Origin: Novosphingobium sp. Fuku2-ISO-50
GTDB lineage: Bacteria; Pseudomonadota; Alphaproteobacteria; Sphingomonadales; Sphingomonadaceae
Reading direction: 5' to 3'
DNA: 64,000 nt
Assembly (NCBI RefSeq): GCF_001519055.1
Contig: NZ_KQ954288.1
Location: forward strand, 186,001-250,000
The notes under the pieces were generated by a model. The model was given only the letters and a program-made list of their open reading frames with translations. It was not told the DNA's origin and did not search any database. The position numbers and the translations under genes were made by a program. Below are positions 17,916 through 26,788 of the stretch, piece by piece (the first letter of the stretch is position 1; each line of letters opens with the position of its first letter).

Positions 17916-18401
17916 ATGACCGAAGCGCCCGACAGCCTGATCCCCTATGACGAGATCGTGCAGGAAGCCCTGCGCGCCGTGGTCGGCCGCGTGCTCGGCC
18001 AGGTCGAGGCGGGCGGCGGCACGCTGCCCGGTTCGCACCATTTCTATATCACCTTCAAGACCAGCGCCCCCGGCGTGTCGATTCCGACTCGCTTGAAGGA
18101 ACGCTTTCCCGACGAAATGACGATCGTCCTGCAGAACAAGTTCTGGGATCTGAAAGTCACGGACGAGGGTTTCAGCGTCGGACTGACCTTCAATCAGGTT
18201 CCGGCCATGCTGATCATCCCGTTCAGCGCGATTACCGCCTTTGTCGATCCCGCCGTCGATTTCGGCCTGCAATTCCAGGCCGCACACGATCTCGACGAGG
18301 AAATTCACGAAGACGCGGAAAACGACAGCCCCGATACCCCGTCTGCGGGCCCCGACGACGGATCGAATGTCGTGACGATCGATTTCGGGCGCAAGAAATA
18401 A
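17916..18401 (+). CDS. sspB: SspB-type ClpXP adaptor (stringent starvation protein B homologue)
   Basis: 161 aa. The N-terminal domain (LIPYDEIVQEALRAVVG, FYITFKTSAPGVSIP, RFPDEMTIVLQNKFWDL, LTFNQVPAMLIIPF) is the alphaproteobacterial SspB fold that binds ssrA-tagged proteins. An acidic, flexible linker leads to a C-terminal tip (NVVTIDFGRKK) that resembles the ClpX-binding tail. The adaptor delivers tagged substrates to ClpXP. The start at 17916 is chosen from domain position; a longer frame from 17865 adds improbable residues. Divergent from the his operon. Confidence 0.87.
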   Translation: MTEAPDSLIPYDEIVQEALRAVVGRVLGQVEAGGGTLPGSHHFYITFKTSAPGVSIPTRLKERFPDEMTIVLQNKFWDLKVTDEGFSVGLTFNQVPAMLIIPFSAITAFVDPAVDFGLQFQAAHDLDEEIHEDAENDSPDTPSAGPDDGSNVVTIDFGRKK

Positions 18402-18431
18402 CGCACGCCGGGGCGGACGCGAAAGGCGGCC

Positions 18432-18803
18432 ATGGCTCTTTTCGGAAAGAAACGCAGCACAGCCGACGGTGACACGATCGGTGACGGCAGCGCGAAGCCT
18501 CAGCAGGCTTCGGCGGCGCCGGTGATCGCGTTGATCGTCGCCGATGTCGCCTTGCGCGCCGGGGAAACGGCGCTGAGGCAAGGGATCGAGCGCGGCCTTC
18601 TGGAAGGGAAAGCGATGCCGGGCCGGGTGATTCGCGGCCGCACGTTCAAGGAAACGGTGATCGGTACCGCACTGGCGGAAGTAGCGCGCCGCTCGGTCCC
18701 CGGCGCGATCCTCGTCGGCGGCGGACTGATTGCCAAAGTGCTCAGCGATCGGCGCAAGGGCAAAGCCGACGCCAAAGCAGCCAGGGCCGACGATCAGACC
18801 TGA
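18432..18803 (+). CDS. Small protein of unknown function, 123 aa
   Basis: Not recognised. It begins MALFGKKRST, has a central alternating helix-rich region (IALIVADVALRAGETALRQ) and a Gly-rich stretch (GAILVGGGLIAKVL), and ends in a Lys/Ala-rich hydrophilic tail. There is no signal peptide; the hydrophobic stretches are short and could be amphipathic membrane contacts. AAGGCGG precedes the ATG. It is 30 bases after sspB, so probably co-transcribed. Its last 10 bases overlap the convergent ASCH-like gene. Confidence 0.7.
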   Translation: MALFGKKRSTADGDTIGDGSAKPQQASAAPVIALIVADVALRAGETALRQGIERGLLEGKAMPGRVIRGRTFKETVIGTALAEVARRSVPGAILVGGGLIAKVLSDRRKGKADAKAARADDQT

Positions 18804-19384
18804 ACCCGCACGATCCCCAGCACCACGACGTGCGGATCGTCGGCCCAGCGCAAGCCGGGCACGGCATGGGTCTTGTCCCAGCGTTTCGCAAAGCCCCGAA
18901 TCGGCGCCCACGGGCCAAACCCTTCGGCGCGGGCATCGGCGCGGGTGATTGCCTGCAGCGATTCGGCGCGAGTCCATTCGACGCACAATACCAGTCGGCA
19001 CGCCCAGGCGGGACAATGCACCGCCGCCAGCCATTTTTCCGCCGCATCGGCCACCGGCGCCCCGCGCCACATCGTGCCCGCGCGATCGCGGCGCCAGCGA
19101 TCGGCAAAGGCGACGTGCGTGGCGCGGCGGCGATCGGTCGCCATTTCCGCCCCATCGACAAAACGTCCGGGCACGACCGCCTCTGCCATCGCGATCAGGG
19201 CCCCCGGCGCCAGCGCAGCAAGCGGGGATGCCAGCGGCACCCGCACCTGCCGTTGGGCGCCGGAAAGCAAGGCGCGCGCCATCGCCGGATCGGCCAACAG
19301 ACGCGCCCGCGCGCGCTCAGCCACGGCGCGCGATCCGGCGTCTGCGAAAAACCGCGCTTGACCGCCCCCCCACGGGTTTGCCAC
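18794..19384 (-). CDS. Protein with ASCH/phage-morphogenetic-type architecture
   Basis: 196 aa. Features shared with small ASCH-type proteins often annotated as phage morphogenetic proteins: an N-terminal region ALLSGAQRQVRVPLASPL, a middle segment with several Trp (DRWRRDRAGTMWRG), then SLQAITRADARAEGFGPWAP and a C-terminal RWADDPHVVVLGIVRVQ strand. ASCH folds bind nucleic acid or modified nucleosides. No other phage gene is near, so it looks like a resident gene, possibly a domesticated one. The start at 19384 is 8 bases from the divergent gmk start, leaving almost no promoter space. The function is not proven. Confidence 0.6.
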   Translation of the reverse strand: MANPWGGGQARFFADAGSRAVAERARARLLADPAMARALLSGAQRQVRVPLASPLAALAPGALIAMAEAVVPGRFVDGAEMATDRRRATHVAFADRWRRDRAGTMWRGAPVADAAEKWLAAVHCPAWACRLVLCVEWTRAESLQAITRADARAEGFGPWAPIRGFAKRWDKTHAVPGLRWADDPHVVVLGIVRVQV

Positions 19385-19392
19385 TTGCGCGC

Positions 19393-20070
19393 ATGACCGA
19401 CACTGCTTCTCCCTTTCCGGCCGACCCGTCCCATTCCGACAGGGATACCCTGCATCGGCGCGGCCTGATGTTCATCCTGTCGTCGCCATCGGGCGCGGGC
19501 AAGACCACCATTGCGCGCAAACTGCTCGAAGCGGAACCCGAACTCGGCCTCTCGGTCTCGGCCACGACCCGACCGATCCGCCCCGGCGAAGTCGACGGGC
19601 GCGATTATCACTTCATCGATCAGGCGCAATTCGACCAGATGGTCGAAGCGGGCGAATTCTATGAATGGGCGCGCGTTTTCGGCAATTGCTATGGTACGCC
19701 CAAAGGGCAGATCCGTACCGGGCTCAAGGCGGGCCGCGATTTCCTGTTCGACATCGACTGGCAGGGCACACAGCAATTGCACCAAAAGGCCGAGGCCGAT
19801 GTCGTGCGCGTGTTCATCCTGCCCCCCAGTCTCGACGAATTGCGCCGTCGGCTCGAAGGGCGCGGCACCGACAGCGAAGACGTCATTACCGCGCGCATGG
19901 CGCGTGCCCAGGCGGAAATCAGCCACTGGGACACCTATGACTATGTCGTGGTCAACGACGATGTCGAAATCTGCTTTGACAAAGTGCGCCATATCCTCGC
20001 CGCCGAACGCATGCGGCGCAAGCGTCAGACCGGGCTGATTGATTTTGTAAGGGAATTGACGCGCGGCTGA
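19393..20070 (+). CDS. gmk: Guanylate kinase
   Basis: 225 aa. Phosphorylates GMP to GDP. P-loop SSPSGAGKTTIARKL, the GMP-binding DGRDYHFI/GEFYEWA segments and DIDWQGTQQL are present. The N-terminus is about 25 residues longer than E. coli Gmk if 19393 is the start; an in-frame ATG at 19468 would give the standard length. Confidence 0.95.
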   Translation: MTDTASPFPADPSHSDRDTLHRRGLMFILSSPSGAGKTTIARKLLEAEPELGLSVSATTRPIRPGEVDGRDYHFIDQAQFDQMVEAGEFYEWARVFGNCYGTPKGQIRTGLKAGRDFLFDIDWQGTQQLHQKAEADVVRVFILPPSLDELRRRLEGRGTDSEDVITARMARAQAEISHWDTYDYVVVNDDVEICFDKVRHILAAERMRRKRQTGLIDFVRELTRG

Positions 20071-20128
20071 CCCGCCCACAAACAGCGCATCTCTTTCCTC
20101 GCGCACGCAGGATACTCCCTTTTCCGTC

Positions 20129-21043
20129 ATGCGATTGCTTCATCGCCCGATTCTTGCCGCCCTGCTGCTGACGTTGATCGCGGTGCTGGCCTATGGCTGG
20201 CACGAGGCGCGGTCAGACCCGATCGTGCGCCGCGCGCAAATCACGCTGGTCGGCGGCGACCCAAAGGCGCGTCCTTTGCGCATCGCATTGGTGTCGGACA
20301 TCCACGTCAGCAATCTTGCCATGCCGATCAGCCGGCTTGACCGCATTGTCGATCAGATCAACGCAGAACACCCCGACGCGGTGCTGATCGCGGGCGATTT
20401 CGTCAACGGCACAGGCGCCGACAGTTGGGACTTTCATCCGCGCGACATCATCGCACCGCTCTCGCGCCTGCGCGCGCCGCTTGGCGTGATCGCCGTGCTC
20501 GGCAATCATGATACCGACACGTCACGCCCCGAAGTCGAAGCGGCGCTGCGCGCTGCGGGCATCACCCTGCTGAGCGACCAGGTGGCACGCATCGGTCCCA
20601 TCGCACTGATCGGTATGGACATGCTATCGGTCCGTAAATACCGGATCGCCCCGGTTCTGGCACGCGCGCGGGAAATGGGCGGTTTTCCGGTCCTTATGAC
20701 GCATGCCCCGCCATTTTCCTGGCAAGTGTCGCAAGAAATTCCGCTGATCCTTGCCGGTCATTCGCATTGCGGCCAGATCGTCTTTCCAGGCTGGGACAAT
20801 TCCTTCGACGTGCTGGCCTGGAGATTGCGCTTCCCGCCGCACCTGCGTTGCGGAATCGCGCATGTCGAGCGCCAGACGGTGATCGTGACCGGAGGCGTCG
20901 GGGCGGCGACGATACCGCCGATCCGACTTGGCGCTCCGCCCGATTTCTGGATGTTGACGCTGACCGGGGCGCCCCTTCCCCCGATCAGCGCCCCGATCAA
21001 TGCCCCGAAGGGTCGGCAAATTCATCCGGGATCCAGCCGTTGA
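20129..21043 (+). CDS. Membrane-anchored calcineurin-like metallophosphoesterase
   Basis: 304 aa. One N-terminal transmembrane or signal-anchor helix (about residues 8-23) precedes a binuclear phosphoesterase domain: SDIHVS, GDFVNG, LGNHDTD, THAPP and GHSHCGQI give the expected metal ligands. This motif spacing fits the YkuE-like group, some of which act on phospholipid or UDP-diacylglucosamine-type substrates. The substrate cannot be assigned. The last 47 bases overlap the convergent SDR gene. Confidence 0.85.
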   Translation: MRLLHRPILAALLLTLIAVLAYGWHEARSDPIVRRAQITLVGGDPKARPLRIALVSDIHVSNLAMPISRLDRIVDQINAEHPDAVLIAGDFVNGTGADSWDFHPRDIIAPLSRLRAPLGVIAVLGNHDTDTSRPEVEAALRAAGITLLSDQVARIGPIALIGMDMLSVRKYRIAPVLARAREMGGFPVLMTHAPPFSWQVSQEIPLILAGHSHCGQIVFPGWDNSFDVLAWRLRFPPHLRCGIAHVERQTVIVTGGVGAATIPPIRLGAPPDFWMLTLTGAPLPPISAPINAPKGRQIHPGSSR

Positions 21044-21800
21044 CGATACCGCCGTCAATCGGCAGCGGCGTCCCCACGACATAGTCCCCTGCCCGGCTGG
21101 CGAGATAGATCGCGCCGCCTGCCATGTCCTCGATCGTGCCGACACGACGCGAGGGAATGCCCGCCGCCGACTTTTCCGGGGCAAGCTTGGCCGCCTTGTT
21201 CATCTCCGACGGAAACGCGCCGGGGCAGATGCAGCTGGCCACGATATTGTCGCGAATCAGCCGCGCCGCCATGCGCTTGGTCAGGTGAATCACCGCCGCC
21301 TTTGACGCCTGATAGGAATAGGTTTCCCACGGATTGATGCGCAGCCCGTCGATCGAGGCGATGTTGATCACTTTGGCGGGATGATCGACAGCGCCCGCCT
21401 TGAGCAGGGGAAGCAGCTTCTGCGTCAGGAAAAACGGCGTCTTGACATTGAGCGCCATCACTTTGTCCCACCCGGCTTCGGGAAAGACCTCGAAATCCGC
21501 GCCCCAGGCCACCCCGGCGTTGTTGACCAGAATGTCGAGGCGGCTTTCGCGCCCGGCGAGATCCTCGGCCAGCGCCTCGATCCCGGCAATCGTGGAAATA
21601 TCGCCGGGCAGCGGCACGCAGCGTTCGCCCAGCCGCGCGGCCGTGTCGGCAACGACTTCGGCTTTGCGCGCGGTGATATAGACCCGCGCGGCGCCTGCGG
21701 CGAGGAAGCCCTCGGCAATCATCGCGCCGATCCCGCGCGACCCGCCGGTAACCACCGCGACGCGGCCTTCAAGGCTGAAAAGCTTGGAAAAATCCATCAT
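20997..21800 (-). CDS. SDR-family oxidoreductase
   Basis: 267 aa. Classical short-chain dehydrogenase: cofactor loop TGGSRGIG, NNAG after strand 4, and the active-site Ser and YxxxK (YSYQASKAA). AAGGA precedes the paired ATGs at 21800/21797. It is nine bases behind the second acyl-CoA dehydrogenase, which suggests oxidation of a hydroxyacyl-CoA or ketone intermediate in the same pathway. Confidence 0.9.
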   Translation of the reverse strand: MMDFSKLFSLEGRVAVVTGGSRGIGAMIAEGFLAAGAARVYITARKAEVVADTAARLGERCVPLPGDISTIAGIEALAEDLAGRESRLDILVNNAGVAWGADFEVFPEAGWDKVMALNVKTPFFLTQKLLPLLKAGAVDHPAKVINIASIDGLRINPWETYSYQASKAAVIHLTKRMAARLIRDNIVASCICPGAFPSEMNKAAKLAPEKSAAGIPSRRVGTIEDMAGGAIYLASRAGDYVVGTPLPIDGGIVNGWIPDEFADPSGH

Positions 21801-21808
21801 CTGATCCT

Positions 21809-22948
21809 TCAATATCCGGACAGCGTCGCGACGCGGTCGGCATGATAGGCGGCATCGCCGAGGAATTCGGCGAGCGCGCGGTCGCGCTTCATGTAAAGCC
21901 CGATGTCGAATTCGTCGGTCATGCCGACCCCGCCATGCATCTGCACGCCTTCGCGCACAGCCAGATTGGCGGCAAGGCTGGCCTTGGCCTTGGCCACCGA
22001 GACCATCACATCGGCTTTGGCCGAGCCCGCATCGAGCAATTGCTGCGCCTTGATCACCGCCGCATCGGCGATTTCAAGCTCGCTGTAGAGATGCGCGGCG
22101 CGGTGCTGCAAGGCCTGGAATTCCCCGATCAGCTTGCCGAACTGCTTGCGCGTTTTCAGATAGTCCGTGGTCAAGGCAAAGGCCCCGCTGCCCACCCCGG
22201 TCAATTCGGCCGCCGTGCCGATCCGTCCGGCGGCGAGCACTTTTTCAAGCAACGCGCGCCCGCCGCCGACATCGCCGATCACCGCGCCGCCATCGACTTC
22301 CACGCCATCGAACGTGACATGGCTGGCCATCGCGCTGTCGACCAGGCGCACGGCATTGTGGCCAATGCCCGCCGCATCCCGGGGCACTGCAAACAGCGTG
22401 ATCCCGTCGGCATCGCTGTCGGCGCCCGACGTGCGCGCGGCAACGATCAGGGCATCGGCGGTCGCGCCATGGACGACAAAGTCCTTGCGGCCCGTCAGGC
22501 GAAAGCCATTCCCGGCGCGCTCCGCCTTGAGGGCGATGCGCTCGGGGCGATGCTTGGCGCCTTCGTCCAGCGCCAGCGCCAGAACGGTTTCGCCCGCGAT
22601 GATCCCGGGCAGATAGCGGCCCTTCACATCGTCCGACGCCGCGCCGAGCGCCGTCGCGCCGATCACGGCAGTCGACAGAAACGGCGAAGGCGTCAGATTG
22701 CGGCCGATCTCGCGCAGGACGATCCCCGCTTCGACATGGCCGAGGCCGAGCCCGCCATCGGCTTCCGCGATGCAGATCCCGGTCAGCCCCAATTCGGCAA
22801 ACTGCTTCCACAGCGCCGGGTCATAGCCCGCCGGATCGGCGGCATCGCGCAGGCGCCGCAACTGGGTCTTGATTGCACCTTCGTCACCGATGAAGCCGGT
22901 AACGGTTTCGGCCAGCATGGCCTGATCTTCGGTATGGTAGAGCGGCAT
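21809..22948 (-). CDS. Acyl-CoA dehydrogenase, second subunit of an adjacent pair
   Basis: 379 aa. The ACAD fold is recognisable (N-terminal helices, GICIAEADGGLGLG, C-terminal VQMHGGVGMTDEFDIGLY). It resembles the FadE27/29-type partner of the heteromeric alpha2beta2 ACADs that act on bulky or branched acyl-CoAs such as steroid side chains. It starts 46 bases after the stop of the other ACAD gene on this strand, consistent with co-assembly. The substrate is not readable. Confidence 0.9.
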   Translation of the reverse strand: MPLYHTEDQAMLAETVTGFIGDEGAIKTQLRRLRDAADPAGYDPALWKQFAELGLTGICIAEADGGLGLGHVEAGIVLREIGRNLTPSPFLSTAVIGATALGAASDDVKGRYLPGIIAGETVLALALDEGAKHRPERIALKAERAGNGFRLTGRKDFVVHGATADALIVAARTSGADSDADGITLFAVPRDAAGIGHNAVRLVDSAMASHVTFDGVEVDGGAVIGDVGGGRALLEKVLAAGRIGTAAELTGVGSGAFALTTDYLKTRKQFGKLIGEFQALQHRAAHLYSELEIADAAVIKAQQLLDAGSAKADVMVSVAKAKASLAANLAVREGVQMHGGVGMTDEFDIGLYMKRDRALAEFLGDAAYHADRVATLSGY

Positions 22949-22994
22949 AAGTCTCTCCGCTGAATAGGGTTTGTTTCAAGAAGGCCCGCGAAAG

Positions 22995-24158
22995 TTACCC
23001 GCCCGGAAGGTCGAGGATGCGCTTGGCGATGACGTTGAGCATCACTTCGCTGGTGCCGCCCTCGATCGAATTGGCCTTGGTGCGCAGCCAGTTGCGCGGT
23101 GCCGCGCCGCCCCGGGTTTCCGCGCTGTCCCATTCGAGCGCGGTCGAGCCGCCCGCCGCCATGAGCAGTTCATGGCGCCGCTTGTTGAGCTCGGTCCCGA
23201 CATATTTCATCATGTTGGGCTGCGCCGGGTGAGCCTTGCCGACTTTGACCTCGTCGAGGAATTTCTCGCCCATCGCGGCATATGCCAGCGCGTCGACATC
23301 AAACAGCGCCAATTCGGCGCGCAGCACCGGATTGTCGATCCCGCCGTGGCGATGGACCACCGCGCCGATCGCATTGAGCCGGTCGCCCCCGCCTGCGCCC
23401 GAGATCATCTCGCGCTCGTGGCCCAGCAAGTATTTGGCGACATCCCAGCCGCGGTTGAGCGCGCCCACGATCTGGCTCTTGGGCACGACGACATTGTCGA
23501 AGAATGTTTCGCAAAACGGCGAGGCGCCGCTGATCAGCTTGATCGGTTTGGTCGTCACGCCCGGCGTGGTCATGTCGAACAGGAGAAAGCTGATCCCCTG
23601 ATACTTGTTCGCCTTGTCGGTGCGCACGAGGCAGAAAATCCAGTCGGCCTTGTCGGCATAGCTGGTCCAGATCTTCTGGCCGTTGACCACCCAATGATCG
23701 CCCCGATCCTCGCCAAAAGTCTGCAAGGATACGAGGTCAGAGCCCGAGCCCGGCTCGGAATAGCCCTGGCACCAGCGGATTTCGCCGCGCGCGATCTGGG
23801 TGAGATAGTGGACTTTCTGCTCTTCGGTGCCGAATTTGAGCAGCGCCGGGCCGAGCATCCAGATGCCAAAGCTCGACAGCGGCAGCCGCGCGCCGATGCG
23901 GGCGAGCTCTTCGCGCCAGATCTTGGCTTGCGCCGGGCTCATCCCCGCGCCGCCATAGGCGCAGGGCCAGTCGGGCACGGTATAGCCCTTGGCCACACAG
24001 CGTTCGAGCCAGACCTTCTGCGCCTCGTTCTTGAACACGACATGGCGACCGCCCCAGCAGATGTCATCTTCATCCTGCACGGGCGCGCGCATTTCGGGCG
24101 GGCAATTGGTATCCAGCCAGGCGCGGATTTCCGCGCGGAAAGCTTCCAGTTCGGACAT
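22995..24158 (-). CDS. Acyl-CoA dehydrogenase, first subunit of an adjacent pair
   Basis: 387 aa. FAD-binding ACAD core (GYSEPGSGSDLVSLQT, WVVNGQKIWTSYA, SIEGGTSEVMLNVIAKRIL). This C-terminal block is the one found in FadE26/28-type subunits and large branched-chain ACADs. The start at 24158 has AGGAG eight bases upstream (GAGGAGCCCATA-ATG). First gene of a minus-strand operon ACAD-ACAD-SDR whose promoter region contains a 9-bp inverted repeat. Confidence 0.92.
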   Translation of the reverse strand: MSELEAFRAEIRAWLDTNCPPEMRAPVQDEDDICWGGRHVVFKNEAQKVWLERCVAKGYTVPDWPCAYGGAGMSPAQAKIWREELARIGARLPLSSFGIWMLGPALLKFGTEEQKVHYLTQIARGEIRWCQGYSEPGSGSDLVSLQTFGEDRGDHWVVNGQKIWTSYADKADWIFCLVRTDKANKYQGISFLLFDMTTPGVTTKPIKLISGASPFCETFFDNVVVPKSQIVGALNRGWDVAKYLLGHEREMISGAGGGDRLNAIGAVVHRHGGIDNPVLRAELALFDVDALAYAAMGEKFLDEVKVGKAHPAQPNMMKYVGTELNKRRHELLMAAGGSTALEWDSAETRGGAAPRNWLRTKANSIEGGTSEVMLNVIAKRILDLPGG

Positions 24159-24263
24159 TATGGGCTCCTCTCTTAAGCGAGAGGTTAAGGCGACTCGCAA
24201 AGGGCTTCAAGCCCGGATTTTGGCCCGAATTTCGGGAAAATCCGGGGATCTACGCTTGCCGTA

Positions 24264-24288
24264 GCGTCAACGCCGTGACCGTTGACGC
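24264..24288. promoter_or_regulatory. Perfect 9-bp inverted repeat in the divergent acyl-CoA operon promoter region
   Basis: GCGTCAACG (24264-24272), spacer CCGTGAC, CGTTGACGC (24280-24288). It stands roughly midway between the divergent starts at 24158 and 24352. Symmetric sites of this size and position are typical for TetR or MerR-type repressors of acyl-CoA catabolism (PsrA/FadR/LiuR groups). The regulator is not encoded in the window. Confidence 0.55.
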
Positions 24289-24351
24289 AATGAAAAATGC
24301 GCCGCAGTCTGGCGCAAACAAGACACCATGCGGGACAGGACAAGCACAATC

Positions 24352-25239
24352 ATGAGCAGCACCGAAAATTCAGCCGGGGCCCGATTCACCGGGAAAACCA
24401 TTGTCGTCACCGGCGCCGCGTCGGGAATCGGGCGCGCCACCGCGCTCGCTTTCGCGGGCGAAGGCGGGATCGTCTATGCCGCCGACATCGATGCCGCCGG
24501 GCTTGCCGCCACCGCCGCCGCGTCGAACGGCGAAATCCGCACCGTTGTGACCGATGTCACGCAGACTGAAGACATCCGCGCGCTGATGGATCGCGCGGCG
24601 GCCGAAACCGGCGGGATCGACGTCGTGTTCAACAATGCCGGCGCGGGCGGCGACCGCGCGCCGATCGACGAAATCGAACCCGCCGGCTGGGACCGCACGA
24701 TGGACCTGCTGCTGCGTTCGGTCGCATTCGGCATCCGCTATGCCGTGCCGCACATGAAGGGGCGCGCGTCGACCCGTAACGGCGGGGCGGCGATCATCAA
24801 CACATCGAGCGTCGCGGCTGTCGGCCCCGGCTATTCGCCGACAGCCTATGCCGTCGCCAAGGCGGGCGTGCTGCATCTGAGCAAAGTCGCGGCGGCAGAC
24901 CTTGCCAAACACGGCATCCGCGTCGCGGCGGTCCAGCCGGGCTTCATCAACACCAATATCTTTACCCGCGCGCTCGACCTGACCGGCGATGCCGAGACTT
25001 CGGCCAAAGCGGCCATCGCCGCCATGTCGCAGCAAGCGCAGCCGGTCGCACGCGGCGGACAGGCAAGCGACATCGCCGAGGCCGTGCTGTTTCTCGCGAG
25101 CGAAGCGGCCGGATTTGTCACCGGCACGTCGCTGATCGTCGATGGCGGCATGACGATCGGCCCGCGCCACAGCTGGGACCCCAACAGTCCGGGAATTTTC
25201 GAAGCGCTGGAACAATTTGTGCAGCCGCCGGCAGCCTGA
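24352..25239 (+). CDS. SDR-family oxidoreductase
   Basis: 295 aa. TGAASGIG cofactor loop, NNAG, active-site Ser in NTSSVAAVG, and YAVAKAG for YxxxK; C-terminal GTSLIVDGGMTIG. The start at 24352 is chosen over an upstream ATG at 24328 because it gives the usual short N-terminus before the Rossmann fold. First gene of the plus-strand acyl-CoA operon. Confidence 0.9.
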   Translation: MSSTENSAGARFTGKTIVVTGAASGIGRATALAFAGEGGIVYAADIDAAGLAATAAASNGEIRTVVTDVTQTEDIRALMDRAAAETGGIDVVFNNAGAGGDRAPIDEIEPAGWDRTMDLLLRSVAFGIRYAVPHMKGRASTRNGGAAIINTSSVAAVGPGYSPTAYAVAKAGVLHLSKVAAADLAKHGIRVAAVQPGFINTNIFTRALDLTGDAETSAKAAIAAMSQQAQPVARGGQASDIAEAVLFLASEAAGFVTGTSLIVDGGMTIGPRHSWDPNSPGIFEALEQFVQPPAA

Positions 25240-25410
25240 AATCGCGGCCACAGCGACGATGTCGGGCATGGCGGCCCGCTCGACAGCGCTTGATTTGTTT
25301 CCGGGCATCGCGCAAAGAATTTAACCGATAGATTAAAAACGCATGGATTCGGCGCCGGAGCATCGGCGCATGGCGACGCCCGGACAGGCCGGGCGCAATG
25401 GAGAGGCAAC

Positions 25411-26703
25411 ATGGATTTCGATCCGACCGAACGGCAGGTATACTGGCGCGACCGCGTGCGCGATTTCATCGAAAACCGGGTGCGCCCGCGTCAGGGCGAC
25501 TACAAGGCGGAACAGCTGACCGGCGATCGCTGGAAAGTGCTTCAGGTAATCGAAGAGGAAAAGGCCCTCGCCAAGGCGGCAGGGATCTGGAACCTGTTCA
25601 TGCCGCCGCGCAATTCCGGCCATCACCATGTCGATGACAGCTTCGAATTCGAAGGCCCCGGCCTGACCAATCTCGAATATGCGCTATGCGCCGAGGAAAT
25701 GGGCCGGATCGCCTGGTCGAGCGAAGTGTTCAACTGCGCCGCGCCCGATACCGGCAACATGGAAGTGCTGTATCGCTACGGCACCCGTGCGCAAAAGGAC
25801 GAATGGCTCGAACCCTTGATGAATGGGCGCATCCGCTCTGCCTTTCTGATGACCGAGCCGCAAGTCGCATCGTCCGACGCAACCAATATCGAAACCTCGA
25901 TCCGGCGCGAAGGCGATCACTATGTGATCAACGGGCGCAAATGGTGGTCTTCGGGCCTCGGCGATCCGCGCTGCAAGATCCTGATCGTCATGGGCAAGAC
26001 CGATTTCGAAGCCAAGCGCCACGCGCAGCAGTCGATGGTGCTGGTCCCCGCGGACGCTCCGGGAGTCGAAATCATCCGCCATTTGCCGGTATTCGGCTAT
26101 GACGACGCACCGCATGGCCACATGGAAGTGCGGCTCAACAATGTCCGCGTGCCGGTGGAAAACATCCTGCTCGGCGAAGGGCGCGGGTTCGAGATCGCGC
26201 AAGGCCGCCTCGGGCCGGGCCGCATCCATCACTGCATGCGCTCGATCGGCGCAGCCGAAGAAGCGCTGGCCAAGATGGTACGCCGTCTGCAAAGCCGCGT
26301 CGCGTTCGGCAAGGCAATTTCCGAACAATCGGTCTGGGAACAGCGCGTCGCAGCGGCGCGTATCGACATCGACATGACCCGCCTGCTCTGCCTCAAGGCG
26401 GCGGACATGATGGACAAAGTCGGCAACAAGGCGGCTGCGCTCGAAATCGCGATGATCAAGGTGCAGGCGCCGAACATGGCGCTGCGCGTGATCGACGATG
26501 CGATCCAGGCGCACGGCGGCGCCGGTGTGTCCGAAGATTTCGGTCTTGCCCAGTCCTATGCGGGCCAGCGCACGCTGCGCCTCGCGGATGGTCCCGACGA
26601 AGTGCACAACCGCGCCATCGCCCGCATCGAATTTGCGCGTCACAGCGACAAACCGGGCGACAAGACCGAATTCAGCTCGGGCGACCTGGGCGTCGCGCGC
26701 TGA
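25411..26703 (+). CDS. ACAD10/11-type acyl-CoA dehydrogenase
   Basis: 430 aa. From memory of the family, several blocks are almost identical to the C-terminal half of animal ACAD10/ACAD11: [59 protein letters not shown] and [11 protein letters not shown]. Animal ACAD10/11 join this dehydrogenase to an N-terminal kinase-like APH domain and act on 4-hydroxyacyl-CoAs. Here the kinase is a separate gene two positions downstream (27903). GAGAGG precedes the start. Confidence 0.93.
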   Translation: MDFDPTERQVYWRDRVRDFIENRVRPRQGDYKAEQLTGDRWKVLQVIEEEKALAKAAGIWNLFMPPRNSGHHHVDDSFEFEGPGLTNLEYALCAEEMGRIAWSSEVFNCAAPDTGNMEVLYRYGTRAQKDEWLEPLMNGRIRSAFLMTEPQVASSDATNIETSIRREGDHYVINGRKWWSSGLGDPRCKILIVMGKTDFEAKRHAQQSMVLVPADAPGVEIIRHLPVFGYDDAPHGHMEVRLNNVRVPVENILLGEGRGFEIAQGRLGPGRIHHCMRSIGAAEEALAKMVRRLQSRVAFGKAISEQSVWEQRVAAARIDIDMTRLLCLKAADMMDKVGNKAAALEIAMIKVQAPNMALRVIDDAIQAHGGAGVSEDFGLAQSYAGQRTLRLADGPDEVHNRAIARIEFARHSDKPGDKTEFSSGDLGVAR

Positions 26704-26788
26704 TCCTGTCGATGCCCCGGCCATGAAGGTCGGGGCATCCCCATACCTGCCGCAATCGCGTTCCTGCCGAAAATAGGGGAATCCTGCC

